Shown here: in pieces, positions 33,034 to 45,353 of the stretch | Layout of the letters: every line of letters starts with the position of its first letter | Numbering within the stretch: the first letter of the stretch is position 1 | NCBI RefSeq assembly: GCF_024436035.1 | Contig: NZ_JANFNG010000015.1 | Span: 83,917-147,916, forward strand | Direction: 5' to 3' | Origin: Streptomyces humicola | GTDB taxonomy: Bacteria; Actinomycetota; Actinomycetes; Streptomycetales; Streptomycetaceae | DNA: 64,000 bases | Translations under genes and position numbers: made by a program | Notes under the pieces: generated by a model | Databases searched by the model: none | Seen by the model: the letters and a program-made list of their open reading frames with translations, nothing else | What the model was told of the DNA's origin: nothing

Positions 33034-33558
33034 ATGCGGGTACTCGGCGTGGACCCGGGGCTGACCCGGTGCGGTCTCGGGGTGGTCGACGGCGCCCCTG
33101 GACGGCCGCTGCGGATGGCGGCCGTGGGCGTGGTGCGCACTGCCGCGGACGACGGGGTCGGCGCGCGCCTCGTCGCCATCGAACGCGGCATAGAGGCATG
33201 GCTGGATGAGCACCGCCCCGAAGCGGTAGCGGTGGAAAGGGTGTTCAGCCAGCACAATGTGCGTACGGTGATGGGCACCGCGCAGGCGAGCGCGGTCGCC
33301 ATCCTGTGCGCCTCGCGCCGCGGCCTGCCCGTACACCTGCACACCCCCAGCGAGGTGAAGGCCGCCGTCACCGGCAGCGGCCGCGCCGACAAGGCACAGG
33401 TCGGCGCCATGGTGACGCGGCTGCTCCGGCTCGATGCACCGCCGAAGCCCGCCGACGCCGCCGACGCCCTCGCGCTCGCCATCTGCCACATCTGGCGCGG
33501 CACCGCCACCGGCCGCCTCCAGCAGGCGGTCGCCGCACACGCCCACCCCAGGGGCTGA
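33034..33558 (+). CDS. ruvC: Holliday junction resolvase RuvC
   Basis: 174-residue endonuclease that cuts Holliday junctions bound by RuvAB. The acidic metal ligands are Asp7 (GVDPG), Glu68 (AVERVF) and the Asp pair in [12 protein letters not shown] near 141-144. ATG at 33034 has GGGGGTGGAG upstream. First of the ruvC-ruvA-ruvB operon. Confidence 0.96.
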   Translation: MRVLGVDPGLTRCGLGVVDGAPGRPLRMAAVGVVRTAADDGVGARLVAIERGIEAWLDEHRPEAVAVERVFSQHNVRTVMGTAQASAVAILCASRRGLPVHLHTPSEVKAAVTGSGRADKAQVGAMVTRLLRLDAPPKPADAADALALAICHIWRGTATGRLQQAVAAHAHPRG

Positions 33559-33582
33559 GGAAAGGACCGAGGAGAGCAGCGC

Positions 33583-34215
33583 ATGATCGCGTTCGTCAGC
33601 GGGCCCGTCGCCGCACTCGCACCCGACACCGCCGTGATCGAGGTGGGCGGAGTAGGCATGGCCGTCCAGTGCACCCCCGGCACCCTCGCCCGCCTGCGCG
33701 TGGGCGAGCGCGCGCGCCTGGCCACCTCCCTCGTCGTCCGTGAGGACTCCCTCACCCTCTACGGCTTCGGCGACGACGACGAACGCCAGGTCTTCGAGCT
33801 CCTGCAGACGGCAAGCGGCGTCGGTCCCCGGCTTGCGCAGGCCATGCTCGCCGTCCACTCGCCGGACGCGCTGCGGCTGGCGGTCGCGCGCGACGACGAG
33901 AAGGCGCTGACCGCCGTCCCCGGCATCGGCAAGAAGGGCGCCCAGCGCCTCCTGCTCGAACTGAAGGACCGGCTCGGCGCCCCGGCCGGAGCGCCCGCAC
34001 CGGTCGGATCCCCGGCGGCCGCCGTCACCGTCCCCGCCCAGTGGAGCGACCAATTGCACTCGGCGCTCGTCGGTCTCGGTTACGCACCGCGCGAGGCGGA
34101 GGAGGCGGTCGCAGCCGTCACGCCCGAAGCGGATGCCTCCGCCGCCGACGGCGCGTCCCCGAACGTGTCGGCCCTGCTGCGCTCCGCCCTGCGCACCCTG
34201 AACCGGACCCGCTGA
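33583..34215 (+). CDS. ruvA: Holliday junction helicase subunit RuvA
   Basis: 210 residues: an N-terminal OB fold (about 1-65), paired helix-hairpin-helix motifs (about 70-135, with [18 protein letters not shown] and [14 protein letters not shown]) and a C-terminal domain (about 155-210) that contacts RuvB. The linker is Pro/Ala-rich. It holds the junction as a tetramer and directs RuvB. ATG at 33583, with AGGAGAG upstream. Confidence 0.96.
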   Translation: MIAFVSGPVAALAPDTAVIEVGGVGMAVQCTPGTLARLRVGERARLATSLVVREDSLTLYGFGDDDERQVFELLQTASGVGPRLAQAMLAVHSPDALRLAVARDDEKALTAVPGIGKKGAQRLLLELKDRLGAPAGAPAPVGSPAAAVTVPAQWSDQLHSALVGLGYAPREAEEAVAAVTPEADASAADGASPNVSALLRSALRTLNRTR

Positions 34216-34259
34216 CGCCGCCCCGCACCCGCACCACCCCACCTGAGGAACGGAACCGC

Positions 34260-35327
34260 ATGACCTGGGACGAGACCGGCGAAGCCGTCACCGACCGGCT
34301 GGTGGCCGCATCCGCGGACGGCGAGGACCGCGCCGTCGAGGCGGCGCTGCGCCCCAAGGATCTCGGTGAGTTCATCGGCCAGGAACGCGTCAGGGAACAG
34401 CTCGACCTCGTGCTGCGCGCGGCCCGCGCCCGCGGCGGCACCGCCGACCACGTGCTGCTCTCCGGCGCTCCCGGCCTCGGCAAGACCACCCTGTCGATGA
34501 TCATCGCTGCCGAGATGGGTGCCCCCATCCGCATCACCTCGGGCCCGGCCATCCAGCACGCGGGAGACCTCGCCGCGATCCTGTCCTCCCTCACCGAAGG
34601 GGAGGTGCTCTTCCTCGACGAGATCCACCGCATGTCGCGGCCGGCCGAGGAGATGCTCTACATGGCGATGGAGGACTTCCGCGTCGATGTCATCGTAGGC
34701 AAGGGCCCGGGCGCCACCGCCATCCCGCTCGAACTGCCTCCCTTCACCCTCGTCGGTGCCACCACACGAGCCGGCCTGCTGCCGCCGCCGCTGCGCGACC
34801 GCTTCGGCTTCACCGGTCACATGGAGTTCTACGCCCCCGCCGAGCTGGAGCGCGTCATCCACCGCTCCGCAGGACTGCTGGATGTCGACATAGAACCGGA
34901 CGGCGCCGCCGAGATCGCCGGCCGCTCCCGCGGCACCCCGCGCATCGCCAACCGGCTGCTGCGGCGAGTGCGCGACTACGCCCAGGTCAAGGCCGACGGC
35001 TTGATCACCAAGGAGATCGCGGCTCGCGCCCTCGACGTCTACGAGGTCGACCTGCGCGGCCTGGACCGGCTCGACCGCGCCGTGCTCGACGCGCTGCTGC
35101 GGCTCTTCGGCGGCGGCCCGGTCGGCCTGTCCACGCTCGCCGTCGCCGTCGGTGAGGAGCGCGAAACGGTGGAGGAGGTGGCCGAGCCGTTCCTGGTGCG
35201 CGAGGGACTGCTGGCGCGCACGCCGCGTGGCCGTGTCGCCACGCTCGCGGCATGGGCGCACCTCGGCCTCGTCCCCCCGCGGCACAACGACGCGGGCGGC
35301 TCGCAGCAAGGCCTCTTCGGGCCCTGA
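34260..35327 (+). CDS. ruvB: Holliday junction branch-migration ATPase RuvB
   Basis: 355-residue AAA+ motor. Walker A is [10 protein letters not shown] near 67, Walker [10 protein letters not shown] near 118, sensor 1 is in VGATTRAG, the arginine finger region is RDRFGFTG, and a C-terminal winged helix ends the protein ([18 protein letters not shown]). ATG at 34260 with GAGGAACGG upstream. Confidence 0.97.
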   Translation: MTWDETGEAVTDRLVAASADGEDRAVEAALRPKDLGEFIGQERVREQLDLVLRAARARGGTADHVLLSGAPGLGKTTLSMIIAAEMGAPIRITSGPAIQHAGDLAAILSSLTEGEVLFLDEIHRMSRPAEEMLYMAMEDFRVDVIVGKGPGATAIPLELPPFTLVGATTRAGLLPPPLRDRFGFTGHMEFYAPAELERVIHRSAGLLDVDIEPDGAAEIAGRSRGTPRIANRLLRRVRDYAQVKADGLITKEIAARALDVYEVDLRGLDRLDRAVLDALLRLFGGGPVGLSTLAVAVGEERETVEEVAEPFLVREGLLARTPRGRVATLAAWAHLGLVPPRHNDAGGSQQGLFGP

Positions 35328-35417
35328 CGGTATCCCGGCCCGCGGCGGGCTCACGCCCGGTCGGCGCGGGGATTCGCCGCTTCCGGAACGCAGGTGTAAT
35401 GCTGGACGTTGTTTCCG

Positions 35418-35447
35418 TTGTTGTCGGGGTGCGGGTTCGCCTAGACT
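35418..35447 (+). promoter_or_regulatory. possible promoter of yajC-secD-secF
   Basis: TTGTTG and TAGACT with an 18-base spacer in the 207-base gap between ruvB and yajC; the rest of the gap is featureless. Confidence 0.35.
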
Positions 35448-35534
35448 CCGCCGATGCCCACCCCTCCCGGGCGGCATCCCCCATCCAAACCTAGGCCGCA
35501 TGCACGTGGCCCCACGAAGGAATCTCCTCAGGCC

Positions 35535-35984
35535 GTGAACATCGCCACGCTCCTCCCTTTCATCCTCATCATCGGCGTCATGCTCCTCATGACGCGCTCG
35601 GCGAAGAACAAGCAGCGCCAGGCCCAGTCGATGCGCGACCAGATGCAGCCCGGCTCGGGCGTGCGGACGATCGGCGGCATTATCGCCCTCGTCAAGGAGG
35701 TCCGTGACACGACGGTCCTGCTGGAAGTCGCTCCCGGCGTGCACTCGATCTACGTCAAGAACGCCATCGCCGCCGTCCTGCCCGAGGAGGAGTACGACCG
35801 CCTCGTCAACAACGACGTCCCGCTGACGTTCGACGACGCGCCGGCCGAGGAGCCCGCCGACGAGCCGGCCGAGGCCGCCGCCGGCGAGAACGACGAGCAC
35901 GCCGTCGCCGACGTCGAGGACGCGGCCGAGAACACCGCGGAGACCGCAGAGCCCGCGAAGAACCGCGCGGACGGCGACAAGTAA
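35535..35984 (+). CDS. yajC: preprotein translocase subunit YajC
   Basis: 149 residues: a short N-terminus, one membrane helix (about 3-22), the YajC domain with MQPGSGVRTIGGIIALVKEV, and an unusually long acidic Ala/Glu-rich tail (about 100-149). It associates with SecDF. GTG at 35535 is used; GAAGGA stands somewhat far upstream. Confidence 0.93.
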   Translation: MNIATLLPFILIIGVMLLMTRSAKNKQRQAQSMRDQMQPGSGVRTIGGIIALVKEVRDTTVLLEVAPGVHSIYVKNAIAAVLPEEEYDRLVNNDVPLTFDDAPAEEPADEPAEAAAGENDEHAVADVEDAAENTAETAEPAKNRADGDK

Positions 35985-36107
35985 CACCAGGCTCCGGGGC
36001 TAGGCTCTGGAGTTGCCGTCCGGTACGTCGGCACGTCCTCACAACATTCGTGGCCGTCCCGCGGACAATGACATCCGCGGGGCGGTTGGACAGGGAGAAA
36101 CGAGAAG

Positions 36108-37850
36108 GTGGCAGCACCCAAGAAGGGGCGCCGGTCTCCGGGGGCCCATGGGCATCCCGGCCGCGCGCTGGCGGTGATCCTGGTGGCACTGGCCGCGCTC
36201 GTGGGAGGGATGTTCCTCTCCGGCAACACCAAACCGAGGCTCGGCATCGACCTCGCAGGCGGCACCGAGATCACGCTGACGGCGAAGAGCACGCCGGGCC
36301 AGCAGAACGCGGTCAACCCGACCAACATGGACACCGCCAAGAACATCATTCAGCAGCGTGTCAACGGTGTGGGTGTCTCCGAGGCCACGGCACAGGTCCA
36401 GGGGAGCAACAACATCATTGTTGACATCCCCAAGGGCACCAACACCGAGCAGGCCGTCAAGCTGGTCGGCACCACCGCGCAGCTGTATTTCCGGCCGGTG
36501 CTCACCGAGGCCGCCGGCACGCCGGCCTCCGCGCCCAGCCCCTCGTCATCGCCCTCGCCGAGCAGCTCCCCCTCGGCCTCGTCCGGCGCCAAGGCCCACT
36601 CCGGCAGCTCCGCCAAGCCCTCGGCGAGCCCCTCGCCGAGCTCCACCACCCAGGGCCGAGCCGTCACCGGCGCCCTGAAGAGCAGCGCGTCGAGCTCCCC
36701 GTCACCCTCGCCCTCCCCGTCGGCGGGCTCGAGCGGCCTGGACCTGTCCATCCCCGCCAATCTGCAGAGCCAGTTCAACGCACTGGACTGCTCCAACGCC
36801 GCGCAGCGGGCCAACGCAGGCGAGGGCGCCAGGCCCGGTGACAAGACCATCGGCTGCAGCCAGGACGGCAAGACCAAGTACGTGCTCGGCGCGGCCGCCG
36901 TCGCCGGCAAGGACGTCTCCAAGGCACAGGCCGTCTACGACACGCAGACCGGCGCAGGCTGGATCGTCACCCTCAACTTCGACGGAACCGGTTCCAAGCA
37001 GTTCACGGACGTCACCGGCGAGCTCGCCAAGCAGCAGTCGCCGAACAACCAGTTCGCGATCGTCCTGGACAACCAGGTCGTCTCCTCGCCGGAGGTCTCC
37101 TCGGCGATCACCGGCGGCAGCGCCCAGATCTCCGGCAACTTCACGCAGCAGTCCGCCGAGGACCTCGCCAACGTGCTCTCCTACGGAGCGCTGCCGCTCA
37201 CCTTCAACACCTCCGACGTCACCACCGTCACCCCGCAGCTCGGCGGCCAGCAGCTGCAGGGCGGCCTGGTCGCCGGCGCCGTCGGCCTGGTCATCGTCGT
37301 GCTCTACCTGCTCGCCTACTACCGGGGCCTGAGTTTCGTCGCCGTGGTCAGCCTGATGGTCTCCGCCGCGCTGACGTACAGCATCATGAGCGTGCTCGGC
37401 CCGGCGATCGGGTTCGCGCTGGACCTGCCGGCGGTCTCGGGTGCGATCGTGGCGATCGGTATCACCGCCGACTCCTTCATCGTCTACTTCGAACGCATCA
37501 GGGACGAGCTACGCCACGGACGCAGCCTCGCCCCCGCCGTCGCACGGGCCTGGCCGCGCGCCCGGCGCACCGTCCTGGTGTCCGACTTCGTCTCCTTCCT
37601 CGCCGCGGCCGTGCTGTTCTTCTTCTCCGTCGGCAAGGTGCAGGGCTTCGCGTTCACCCTGGGCCTGACCACCCTGCTCGATGTGGTGGTGGTCTTCTTG
37701 TTCACCAAGCCGCTGATGACGATCCTGGCGCAGAGGAAGTTCTACGCCAGCGGCCATCCGTGGTCCGGTCTCGACCCGAAGAGCCTGGGCGTCCAGGCCC
37801 CGCTGCGCCGCGTCCGCCGCTCGGCCCGCCCCGAAGTCAAGGAGGCCTGA
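36108..37850 (+). CDS. secD: protein translocase subunit SecD
   Basis: 580 residues. Membrane helix 1 lies at about 19-38; the large extracytoplasmic P1 domain starts with LGIDLAGGTEITL; and the last five helices run from about 385, with the conserved GAIVAIGITADSFIVYFERIRDE near 450 that carries the proton-path residues. Residues about 136-210 are a Ser/Pro/Ala low-complexity insertion inside the extracytoplasmic domain. SecD uses the proton gradient to pull exported proteins through SecYEG. GTG at 36108 with GGGAGAAACGAG upstream. Confidence 0.96.
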   Translation: MAAPKKGRRSPGAHGHPGRALAVILVALAALVGGMFLSGNTKPRLGIDLAGGTEITLTAKSTPGQQNAVNPTNMDTAKNIIQQRVNGVGVSEATAQVQGSNNIIVDIPKGTNTEQAVKLVGTTAQLYFRPVLTEAAGTPASAPSPSSSPSPSSSPSASSGAKAHSGSSAKPSASPSPSSTTQGRAVTGALKSSASSSPSPSPSPSAGSSGLDLSIPANLQSQFNALDCSNAAQRANAGEGARPGDKTIGCSQDGKTKYVLGAAAVAGKDVSKAQAVYDTQTGAGWIVTLNFDGTGSKQFTDVTGELAKQQSPNNQFAIVLDNQVVSSPEVSSAITGGSAQISGNFTQQSAEDLANVLSYGALPLTFNTSDVTTVTPQLGGQQLQGGLVAGAVGLVIVVLYLLAYYRGLSFVAVVSLMVSAALTYSIMSVLGPAIGFALDLPAVSGAIVAIGITADSFIVYFERIRDELRHGRSLAPAVARAWPRARRTVLVSDFVSFLAAAVLFFFSVGKVQGFAFTLGLTTLLDVVVVFLFTKPLMTILAQRKFYASGHPWSGLDPKSLGVQAPLRRVRRSARPEVKEA

Positions 37851-38998
37851 TGTCCCGGCTCGGTAATCTCAGCCACCGACTGCACCGGGGCGAGATCTCG
37901 GTCGACTTCGTCGGCAAGCGGAAGTACTGGTACGGGTTCTCGATCCTGGTCACCATCGTCGCCATCGTCGGCCTCGCGGTGAACGGCCTGAACAAGTCCA
38001 TCGACTTCTCCGGCGGCGCGGTCTTCACCACGCCCAGCACCTCGATCTCGGTCTCCGACGCCCAGTCCAAGACGGAGTCGGTCGCCGGAACCGGTCACGA
38101 CGTCGTCGTGCAGAAGCTGGGCACCGGCGGCCTGCGGATCCAGATCAGCGGGCTGGACGAGTCGACCGCCGCCCCGATCCAGCAGAAGCTCGCCACCGAT
38201 CTGGGGATGCCGACCAACTCCATCAACCCCCAGGTCGTCGGACCGACGTGGGGTGCGGAGATCACCCAGAAGGCCGAGTACGGTCTCGGCGTCTTCATGG
38301 TGCTGGTGGTGGTCTACCTCGCCATCGCCTTCGAGTGGCGGATGGCACTGGCGGCGCTTGTCGCCCTGATCCACGACATCACCATCACCGTCGGTGTCTA
38401 CGCGATCGTCGGCTTCGAGGTCTCGCCCGGCACCGTGATGGGCCTGCTCACCATCCTCGGCTACTCCCTCTACGACACCGTCGTCGTCTTCGACGGTCTG
38501 AAGGAGACGACCAAGGGCATCACTGCGCAGAGCCGCTACACCTACAGCGAGCTCGCCAACCGCAGCCTGAACCAGACGCTGGTGCGTTCGATCAACACCT
38601 CGGTGGTTGCGCTGCTGCCGGTCTCGGCGCTGTTGTTCATCGGCGGCGGGATGCTCGGCGCAGGCATGCTCAACGACATCGCGCTCGCGCTCTTCGTGGG
38701 CCTGACCGCCGGGGCGTACTCCTCGATCTTCATCGCCACCCCGATCGTGGCCGGGTTCAAGGAGCGCACCCCGGAGATGGCCGCGCTGCGCAAGCGGGTG
38801 CTGGCCAAGCGCGCGGCTGCCGCCAGAGGCGAACAGGAATCGCAGGATGCGGAGGCGGAGGCCTCGGAGAGCGCCCTGGAGGAGGCCGACGGCGAGCCGG
38901 TCGACGCCGCCGCCGCGACGGCCGGGGTCGGCGGCCAGCGACGGCAGCCCGCCTCCCGCAACCGCGGCCGCGGCCGCCCGTCCGGCAAGCGCCGCTGA
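37850..38998 (+). CDS. secF: protein translocase subunit SecF
   Basis: 382 residues with six membrane helices. GEISVDFVGKRKYWYGFS and KSIDFSGGAVF open the protein, and YSLYDTVVVFDGLKE is the conserved transmembrane-4 motif. The C-terminal 75 residues are an Ala/Glu/Arg-rich disordered tail that ends in Arg-rich sequence. Its ATG overlaps the secD stop (TGATG), with GGAGG just upstream, giving one-to-one synthesis. Confidence 0.96.
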   Translation: MSRLGNLSHRLHRGEISVDFVGKRKYWYGFSILVTIVAIVGLAVNGLNKSIDFSGGAVFTTPSTSISVSDAQSKTESVAGTGHDVVVQKLGTGGLRIQISGLDESTAAPIQQKLATDLGMPTNSINPQVVGPTWGAEITQKAEYGLGVFMVLVVVYLAIAFEWRMALAALVALIHDITITVGVYAIVGFEVSPGTVMGLLTILGYSLYDTVVVFDGLKETTKGITAQSRYTYSELANRSLNQTLVRSINTSVVALLPVSALLFIGGGMLGAGMLNDIALALFVGLTAGAYSSIFIATPIVAGFKERTPEMAALRKRVLAKRAAAARGEQESQDAEAEASESALEEADGEPVDAAAATAGVGGQRRQPASRNRGRGRPSGKRR

Positions 38999-39017
38999 GC
39001 GGGACGGGGGGAAGGCC

Positions 39018-39578
39018 ATGACGGCGACGGACATCGCCCATCCCGAGCTGCGCAGCCTGCTGCTCAGCCGGATCCGGGACGTTCCCGACTACCCGCAGCC
39101 GGGTGTGGTGTTCAAGGACATCACCCCGCTGCTCGCGGACGCGGCCGCGTTCGGCGCGCTCACCGAGGCGCTCGCCGCGGTGTGCGTGCGCCACGGCGCC
39201 GACAAGGTCGTCGGGCTCGAAGCGCGCGGCTTCATCCTCGCCGCACCGGCCGCGGCGCGGGCCGGGATCGGCTTCGTCCCGGTCCGCAAGGCGGGCAAGC
39301 TGCCCGGTACGACCCTCACCCAGGTGTACGAGCTGGAATACGGCAGCGCCGAGATCGAGGTGCACCAGGACGCCTTCGCCCCCGGCGACCGCGTGCTCGT
39401 CATCGACGACGTGCTCGCCACCGGGGGCACCGCCGAGGCATCGCTGCAGCTGATCAGGCGCGCCGGAGCCGAGGTCGCGGGCGTCGTGGTGTTGCTGGAG
39501 CTCGGTTTCCTGGGCGGCAGGAGCCGGATCGCGCCCGCCCTCGCCCAGGCGCCGCTGGAGGCCCTCGTCGCCCTGTGA
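39018..39578 (+). CDS. apt: adenine phosphoribosyltransferase
   Basis: 186 residues, type I phosphoribosyltransferase that salvages adenine to AMP. VFKDITPLLAD near 30 and GLEARGFILAAP near 63 are family signatures; VLVIDDVLATGGTAEA near 126 binds PRPP. ATG at 39018 with GGGGGAAGG upstream. In actinomycetes apt lies between secF and relA, as here. Confidence 0.96.
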   Translation: MTATDIAHPELRSLLLSRIRDVPDYPQPGVVFKDITPLLADAAAFGALTEALAAVCVRHGADKVVGLEARGFILAAPAAARAGIGFVPVRKAGKLPGTTLTQVYELEYGSAEIEVHQDAFAPGDRVLVIDDVLATGGTAEASLQLIRRAGAEVAGVVVLLELGFLGGRSRIAPALAQAPLEALVAL

Positions 39579-39685
39579 CGCCGCCGGGCCGCCCTGGAGG
39601 GCGCGGCACGCGGCAAGCCCCGGCAGATCGATACCATGGGGGTTCCGGCACGTACAGCGCCGGGACCCCCGCTTGAGGAGTGCCC

Positions 39686-42146
<2,461 letters not shown>

Positions 42147-42148
<2 letters not shown>

Positions 42149-42184
42149 CGAGCACGAGGAGGCGCCCGCCTCCTCGTGCTCGTC
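42147..42184. terminator. bidirectional terminator relA/DUF349
   Basis: A perfect 17-bp stem (42147-42163 with 42168-42184) and a 4-base loop between the convergent relA and DUF349 genes. Confidence 0.85.
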
Positions 42185-42198
42185 CTGTGCCGCTGTGC

Positions 42199-43428
42199 TC
42201 AGCCGCCGAACTCCTGCAGACCCTTCAGCGCCTGGTCGAGCAGCGCCTGACGGCCCTCGAGCTCCTTGGCGAGCTTGTCCGCCTTGGCGGCGTTGCCCGC
42301 GGCACGCGCCGCGTCGATCTGCGACTGCAGCTTGTCGACGGCGGCCTGCAGCTGGCCGGTGAGCCCCTCGGCGCGCGCCCGCGCCTCCGGGTTGGTGCGG
42401 CGCCACTCGGCCTCCTCGGCCTCCTGGATCGCCCGCTCGACCGCGTGCAGCCGGGCCTCGATCTTCGGCCGCGCGTCACGCGGCACATGACCGATGGCCT
42501 CCCAGCGCTCGTTGACCGACCGGAAGGCCGCTCGCGCAGCCTTCAGATCGGTCACCGGCAGCAGCTTCTCCGCCTCGGTGACCAGCTCCTCCTTGCGCGT
42601 GAGGTTCTCGCGCTGCTCGGAGTCGCGCTCGGCGAAGGCCTCGCCGCGCGCGGCGAAGAAGACGTCCTGGGCGCTGCGGAACCTCGTCCACAGCTCCTCC
42701 TCGGCCTCCCTCTGGGCGCGCCCCGCCGCCTTCCACTCCGCCATCAGCTCGCGGTAGCGGGCCGCGGTCGCACCCCACTCGGTGGAACCCGACAGCTCCT
42801 CGGCCTCGGCGACCAGCTTCTCCTTCACGCGCCGCGCCTCTTCGCGCTGCGCGTCGAGCGAGGCGAAGTGCGCCTTACGGCGCTTGGAGAACACCGATCG
42901 CGCATGGCTGAAACGGTGCCACAGCTCGTCGTCGGTCTTGCGGTCCAGGCGCGGCAGGCTCTTCCACGTGTCGACCAGCGCCCGCAGCCGGTCGCCTGCG
43001 GCCCGCCACTGCTCGCTGACGCTCAGCTGCTCGGCCTCGGCGACCAGCTCCTCCTTGGCGTGCCGTGCCTGGTCGCTCGCCTTCGCCTTGGCGGCCTTGC
43101 GCTCCTCCCGGCGCGCCTCGACCTCGCCGGTCAGCGCGTCGAGCCGCTTGAGCAGGGCATCCAGGTCGCCGACGGCGTGGGCCTCGGCCACCGACGCCCG
43201 CAGATGCTCGATGGCGGTCGTCGCGTCCTTGGCCGACAGGTCGGTCGTGCGCACCCTGCGTTCGAGGAGGCCGATCTCGATGACGAGTCCGTCGTACTTG
43301 CGCTTGTAATAAGCCAGCGCCTCCTCGGGAGAGCCCGCCTGCCACGAGCCGACCACCCGCTCACCATCGGATGTCCGCACGTACACGGTCCCCGCCTCGT
43401 CGACGCGTCCCCATGGGTCGCTGCTCAC
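42199..43428 (-). CDS. DUF349 coiled-coil protein
   Basis: 409 residues, almost wholly helical and highly charged. After a folded N-terminus (SSDPWGRVDEAGTVYVRTSDGE) come several DUF349 repeats of about 70 residues, each with a Trp-containing helix (WHRFSHARSVF, WTRFRSAQDVFFAARGEAF, FRSVNERWEAIGHVPRDAR). Function is unknown; the repeats suggest a long rod or nucleic-acid contact. GTG at 43428 is chosen for GGAGGCGCT upstream. Convergent with relA. Confidence 0.9.
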   Translation of the reverse strand: MSSDPWGRVDEAGTVYVRTSDGERVVGSWQAGSPEEALAYYKRKYDGLVIEIGLLERRVRTTDLSAKDATTAIEHLRASVAEAHAVGDLDALLKRLDALTGEVEARREERKAAKAKASDQARHAKEELVAEAEQLSVSEQWRAAGDRLRALVDTWKSLPRLDRKTDDELWHRFSHARSVFSKRRKAHFASLDAQREEARRVKEKLVAEAEELSGSTEWGATAARYRELMAEWKAAGRAQREAEEELWTRFRSAQDVFFAARGEAFAERDSEQRENLTRKEELVTEAEKLLPVTDLKAARAAFRSVNERWEAIGHVPRDARPKIEARLHAVERAIQEAEEAEWRRTNPEARARAEGLTGQLQAAVDKLQSQIDAARAAGNAAKADKLAKELEGRQALLDQALKGLQEFGG

Positions 43429-43633
43429 AGCGCCTCCTCCACGTGATGCCCCGTCCGCCGCACAGCGCCCGGGCATCGTCCACAGTTTCCTCCGGCCGTG
43501 CTGCGCCCTGCGTGGCGACCGGCCGGTCCGACGGTCCGCTGATCGCTGCGGCAGCCGTCGGCGCAGGCACCCTATACAACGCCAACATAGGCGACCCGCG
43601 CCCCGGCTGTCCGCATCCAGCGCGATGAGAAGT

Positions 43634-44467
43634 TCAGGACCGGGTGACGGTCGCCTTGTTGATCACTACGGTGGCGTTGGGCGCGCCGTCGCCCTGACCG
43701 CTGGATTCACCCGCCGCGGCGATCTTCTGCAACACCTTCATCCCTGCGGGGCTGATCGTGCCGAACGGCGTGTAGCTGGGCGCGAGCGGGCTGTCCTTGT
43801 AGACGAGGAAGAACTGGCTGCCCCCGGTGTTCGGGCCGCTGTTCGCCATCGCCACCGTGCCCGCCGGGTAGGTGACCACGTCCTGGGCGTTCTTCTTGCC
43901 GAAGGCACCCAGGTTCTCGTCGGGGAGCTTGTAGCCCGGCCCGCCGGAGCCGGTGCCGGTCGGGTCACCGCACTGCAGCACGTAGATGCCCTGGGTGGTC
44001 AGCCGGTGGCACTTGGTGTGGTCGAAGAAGCCCTGCGCTGCGAGGAAGTCGAAGGAGTTCACGGTGTGCGGGGCCGCGGCGGCATCGAGCTTGAGGCTGA
44101 TGTCGCCGCAGGTCGTCTGCAGGTCCATCGTGTAGTTCGCCTTGGTGTCGATGGTCATCGCGGGCGGCTGCTTCCACTGCTTGGTGCCGGGGGAGCCGGG
44201 CGCCGCCTTGGCGCACGGGTCGGGAGCCGTCGACGTGGGCGAGGCGGCGGTCGGCGTCGTGGAGGACGCGGCGGCGGCCGACGACTTCGTCCCGACGAGG
44301 CCCACGGAGGCGTAGGTGGCGGCCACCGCGGCCACCACGACGGCGACGACCGCACCGGCGATGATGCTGCGCCGCCGCGCCCTGGCACGCTGCTGCGCAC
44401 GGCGCTGCTGCTGGCGTTCGTACTTCTCCCGAGCGAGCTGCCTTCTGCGCTGTTCCTTCGACACCAC
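43634..44467 (-). CDS. membrane-anchored cyclophilin-type peptidyl-prolyl isomerase
   Basis: 277 residues: a basic cytoplasmic N-terminus (about 1-33, many Gln and Arg), one membrane helix (34-56), a Ser/Thr/Pro linker, and an extracytoplasmic cyclophilin domain (about 100-277) with CHRLTT, QCGDPTGTGSGGPGY, VAMANSGPNTGGSQFFLVY and the ending of the fold. The active-site Arg of HR and the Phe of SQFF are kept; two Cys (in CHR and QCGD) replace usual residues and might form a disulfide. It probably helps fold exported proteins. Start GTG at 44467, or GTG at 44464. Confidence 0.9.
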   Translation of the reverse strand: MVSKEQRRRQLAREKYERQQQRRAQQRARARRRSIIAGAVVAVVVAAVAATYASVGLVGTKSSAAAASSTTPTAASPTSTAPDPCAKAAPGSPGTKQWKQPPAMTIDTKANYTMDLQTTCGDISLKLDAAAAPHTVNSFDFLAAQGFFDHTKCHRLTTQGIYVLQCGDPTGTGSGGPGYKLPDENLGAFGKKNAQDVVTYPAGTVAMANSGPNTGGSQFFLVYKDSPLAPSYTPFGTISPAGMKVLQKIAAAGESSGQGDGAPNATVVINKATVTRS

Positions 44468-44639
44468 TTCAGCCGTCTCCTGTCGCTCTTCGACCCAAAC
44501 GTTTCCGCTGACAGCGGATTCTCGCGCCCGTGACTCCCCACGACCACGACATCGCGGAACTTACTGGTTCGCGATTGCCGCCGCGCCGCCGGTAGGCTCT
44601 TGGACTGCCAAGACGCTGCGGACGACCTGAAGGACGATC

Positions 44640-45353
44640 GTGCTCATTGCCGGGTTCCCCGCCGGGGCCTGGGGGACCAACTGCTACGTGGTCGCCCCCG
44701 CCGCCGGTGAGGAGTGCGTGATCATCGACCCCGGGCACCAGGCTGCCCGCGGTGTCGAGGAGACCCTGGCCAAGCACCGGCTCAAGCCGGTGGCCGTCCT
44801 CCTCACCCACGGCCACATCGATCACCTGGCCTCCGTCGTCCCGGTGTGCGGCGCCCACGACGTGCCCGCGTGGATCCACCCCGAGGACCGCTACATGATG
44901 AGCGACCCGGAGAAGGCGCTGGGCATCTCCATAGGGCAGCCGCTCATGGGGGAGCTGACCATCGGCGAGCCGGACGACGTCAAGGAGCTGACCGACGGGG
45001 CAGGCCTGCACCTTGCCGGACTGGAGCTGACCGTGGCGCACGCCCCCGGACATACCAAGGGGTCGGTGACCTTCCGGCTGCCCGAGACGGGGGACGTCCC
45101 CACCGTGCTCTTCTCGGGCGACCTGCTGTTCGCCGGCTCCATCGGACGCACCGACCTGCCCGGCGGCTCCCACGCCGAGATCCTCGAATCGCTGGCCCGC
45201 GTGTGCCTGCCGCTCGAGGACTCGACCGTGGTGCTGTCCGGCCACGGCCCCCAGACCACCATCGGCCGCGAGCGCACCGCCAACCCGTTCCTTCGCGAGG
45301 TGGCGGCCGGCGGCCTCGGAGCCGGAACGACGGCTCCGCGACGAGGAATGTGA
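44640..45353 (+). CDS. metallo-beta-lactamase-fold hydrolase (glyoxalase II-like)
   Basis: 237 residues. THGHIDH near 56-62 gives the zinc ligands, with further ligands in APGHTKG near 135, FSGDLLFAG near 157 and LSGHGPQT near 199. The size and [11 protein letters not shown] segment are those of hydroxyacylglutathione-hydrolase-like proteins; since actinomycetes use mycothiol, the natural substrate would be a different thioester. GTG at 44640. The stop overlaps the hisS start (ATGTGA), as is usual in actinobacteria. Confidence 0.92.
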   Translation: MLIAGFPAGAWGTNCYVVAPAAGEECVIIDPGHQAARGVEETLAKHRLKPVAVLLTHGHIDHLASVVPVCGAHDVPAWIHPEDRYMMSDPEKALGISIGQPLMGELTIGEPDDVKELTDGAGLHLAGLELTVAHAPGHTKGSVTFRLPETGDVPTVLFSGDLLFAGSIGRTDLPGGSHAEILESLARVCLPLEDSTVVLSGHGPQTTIGRERTANPFLREVAAGGLGAGTTAPRRGM

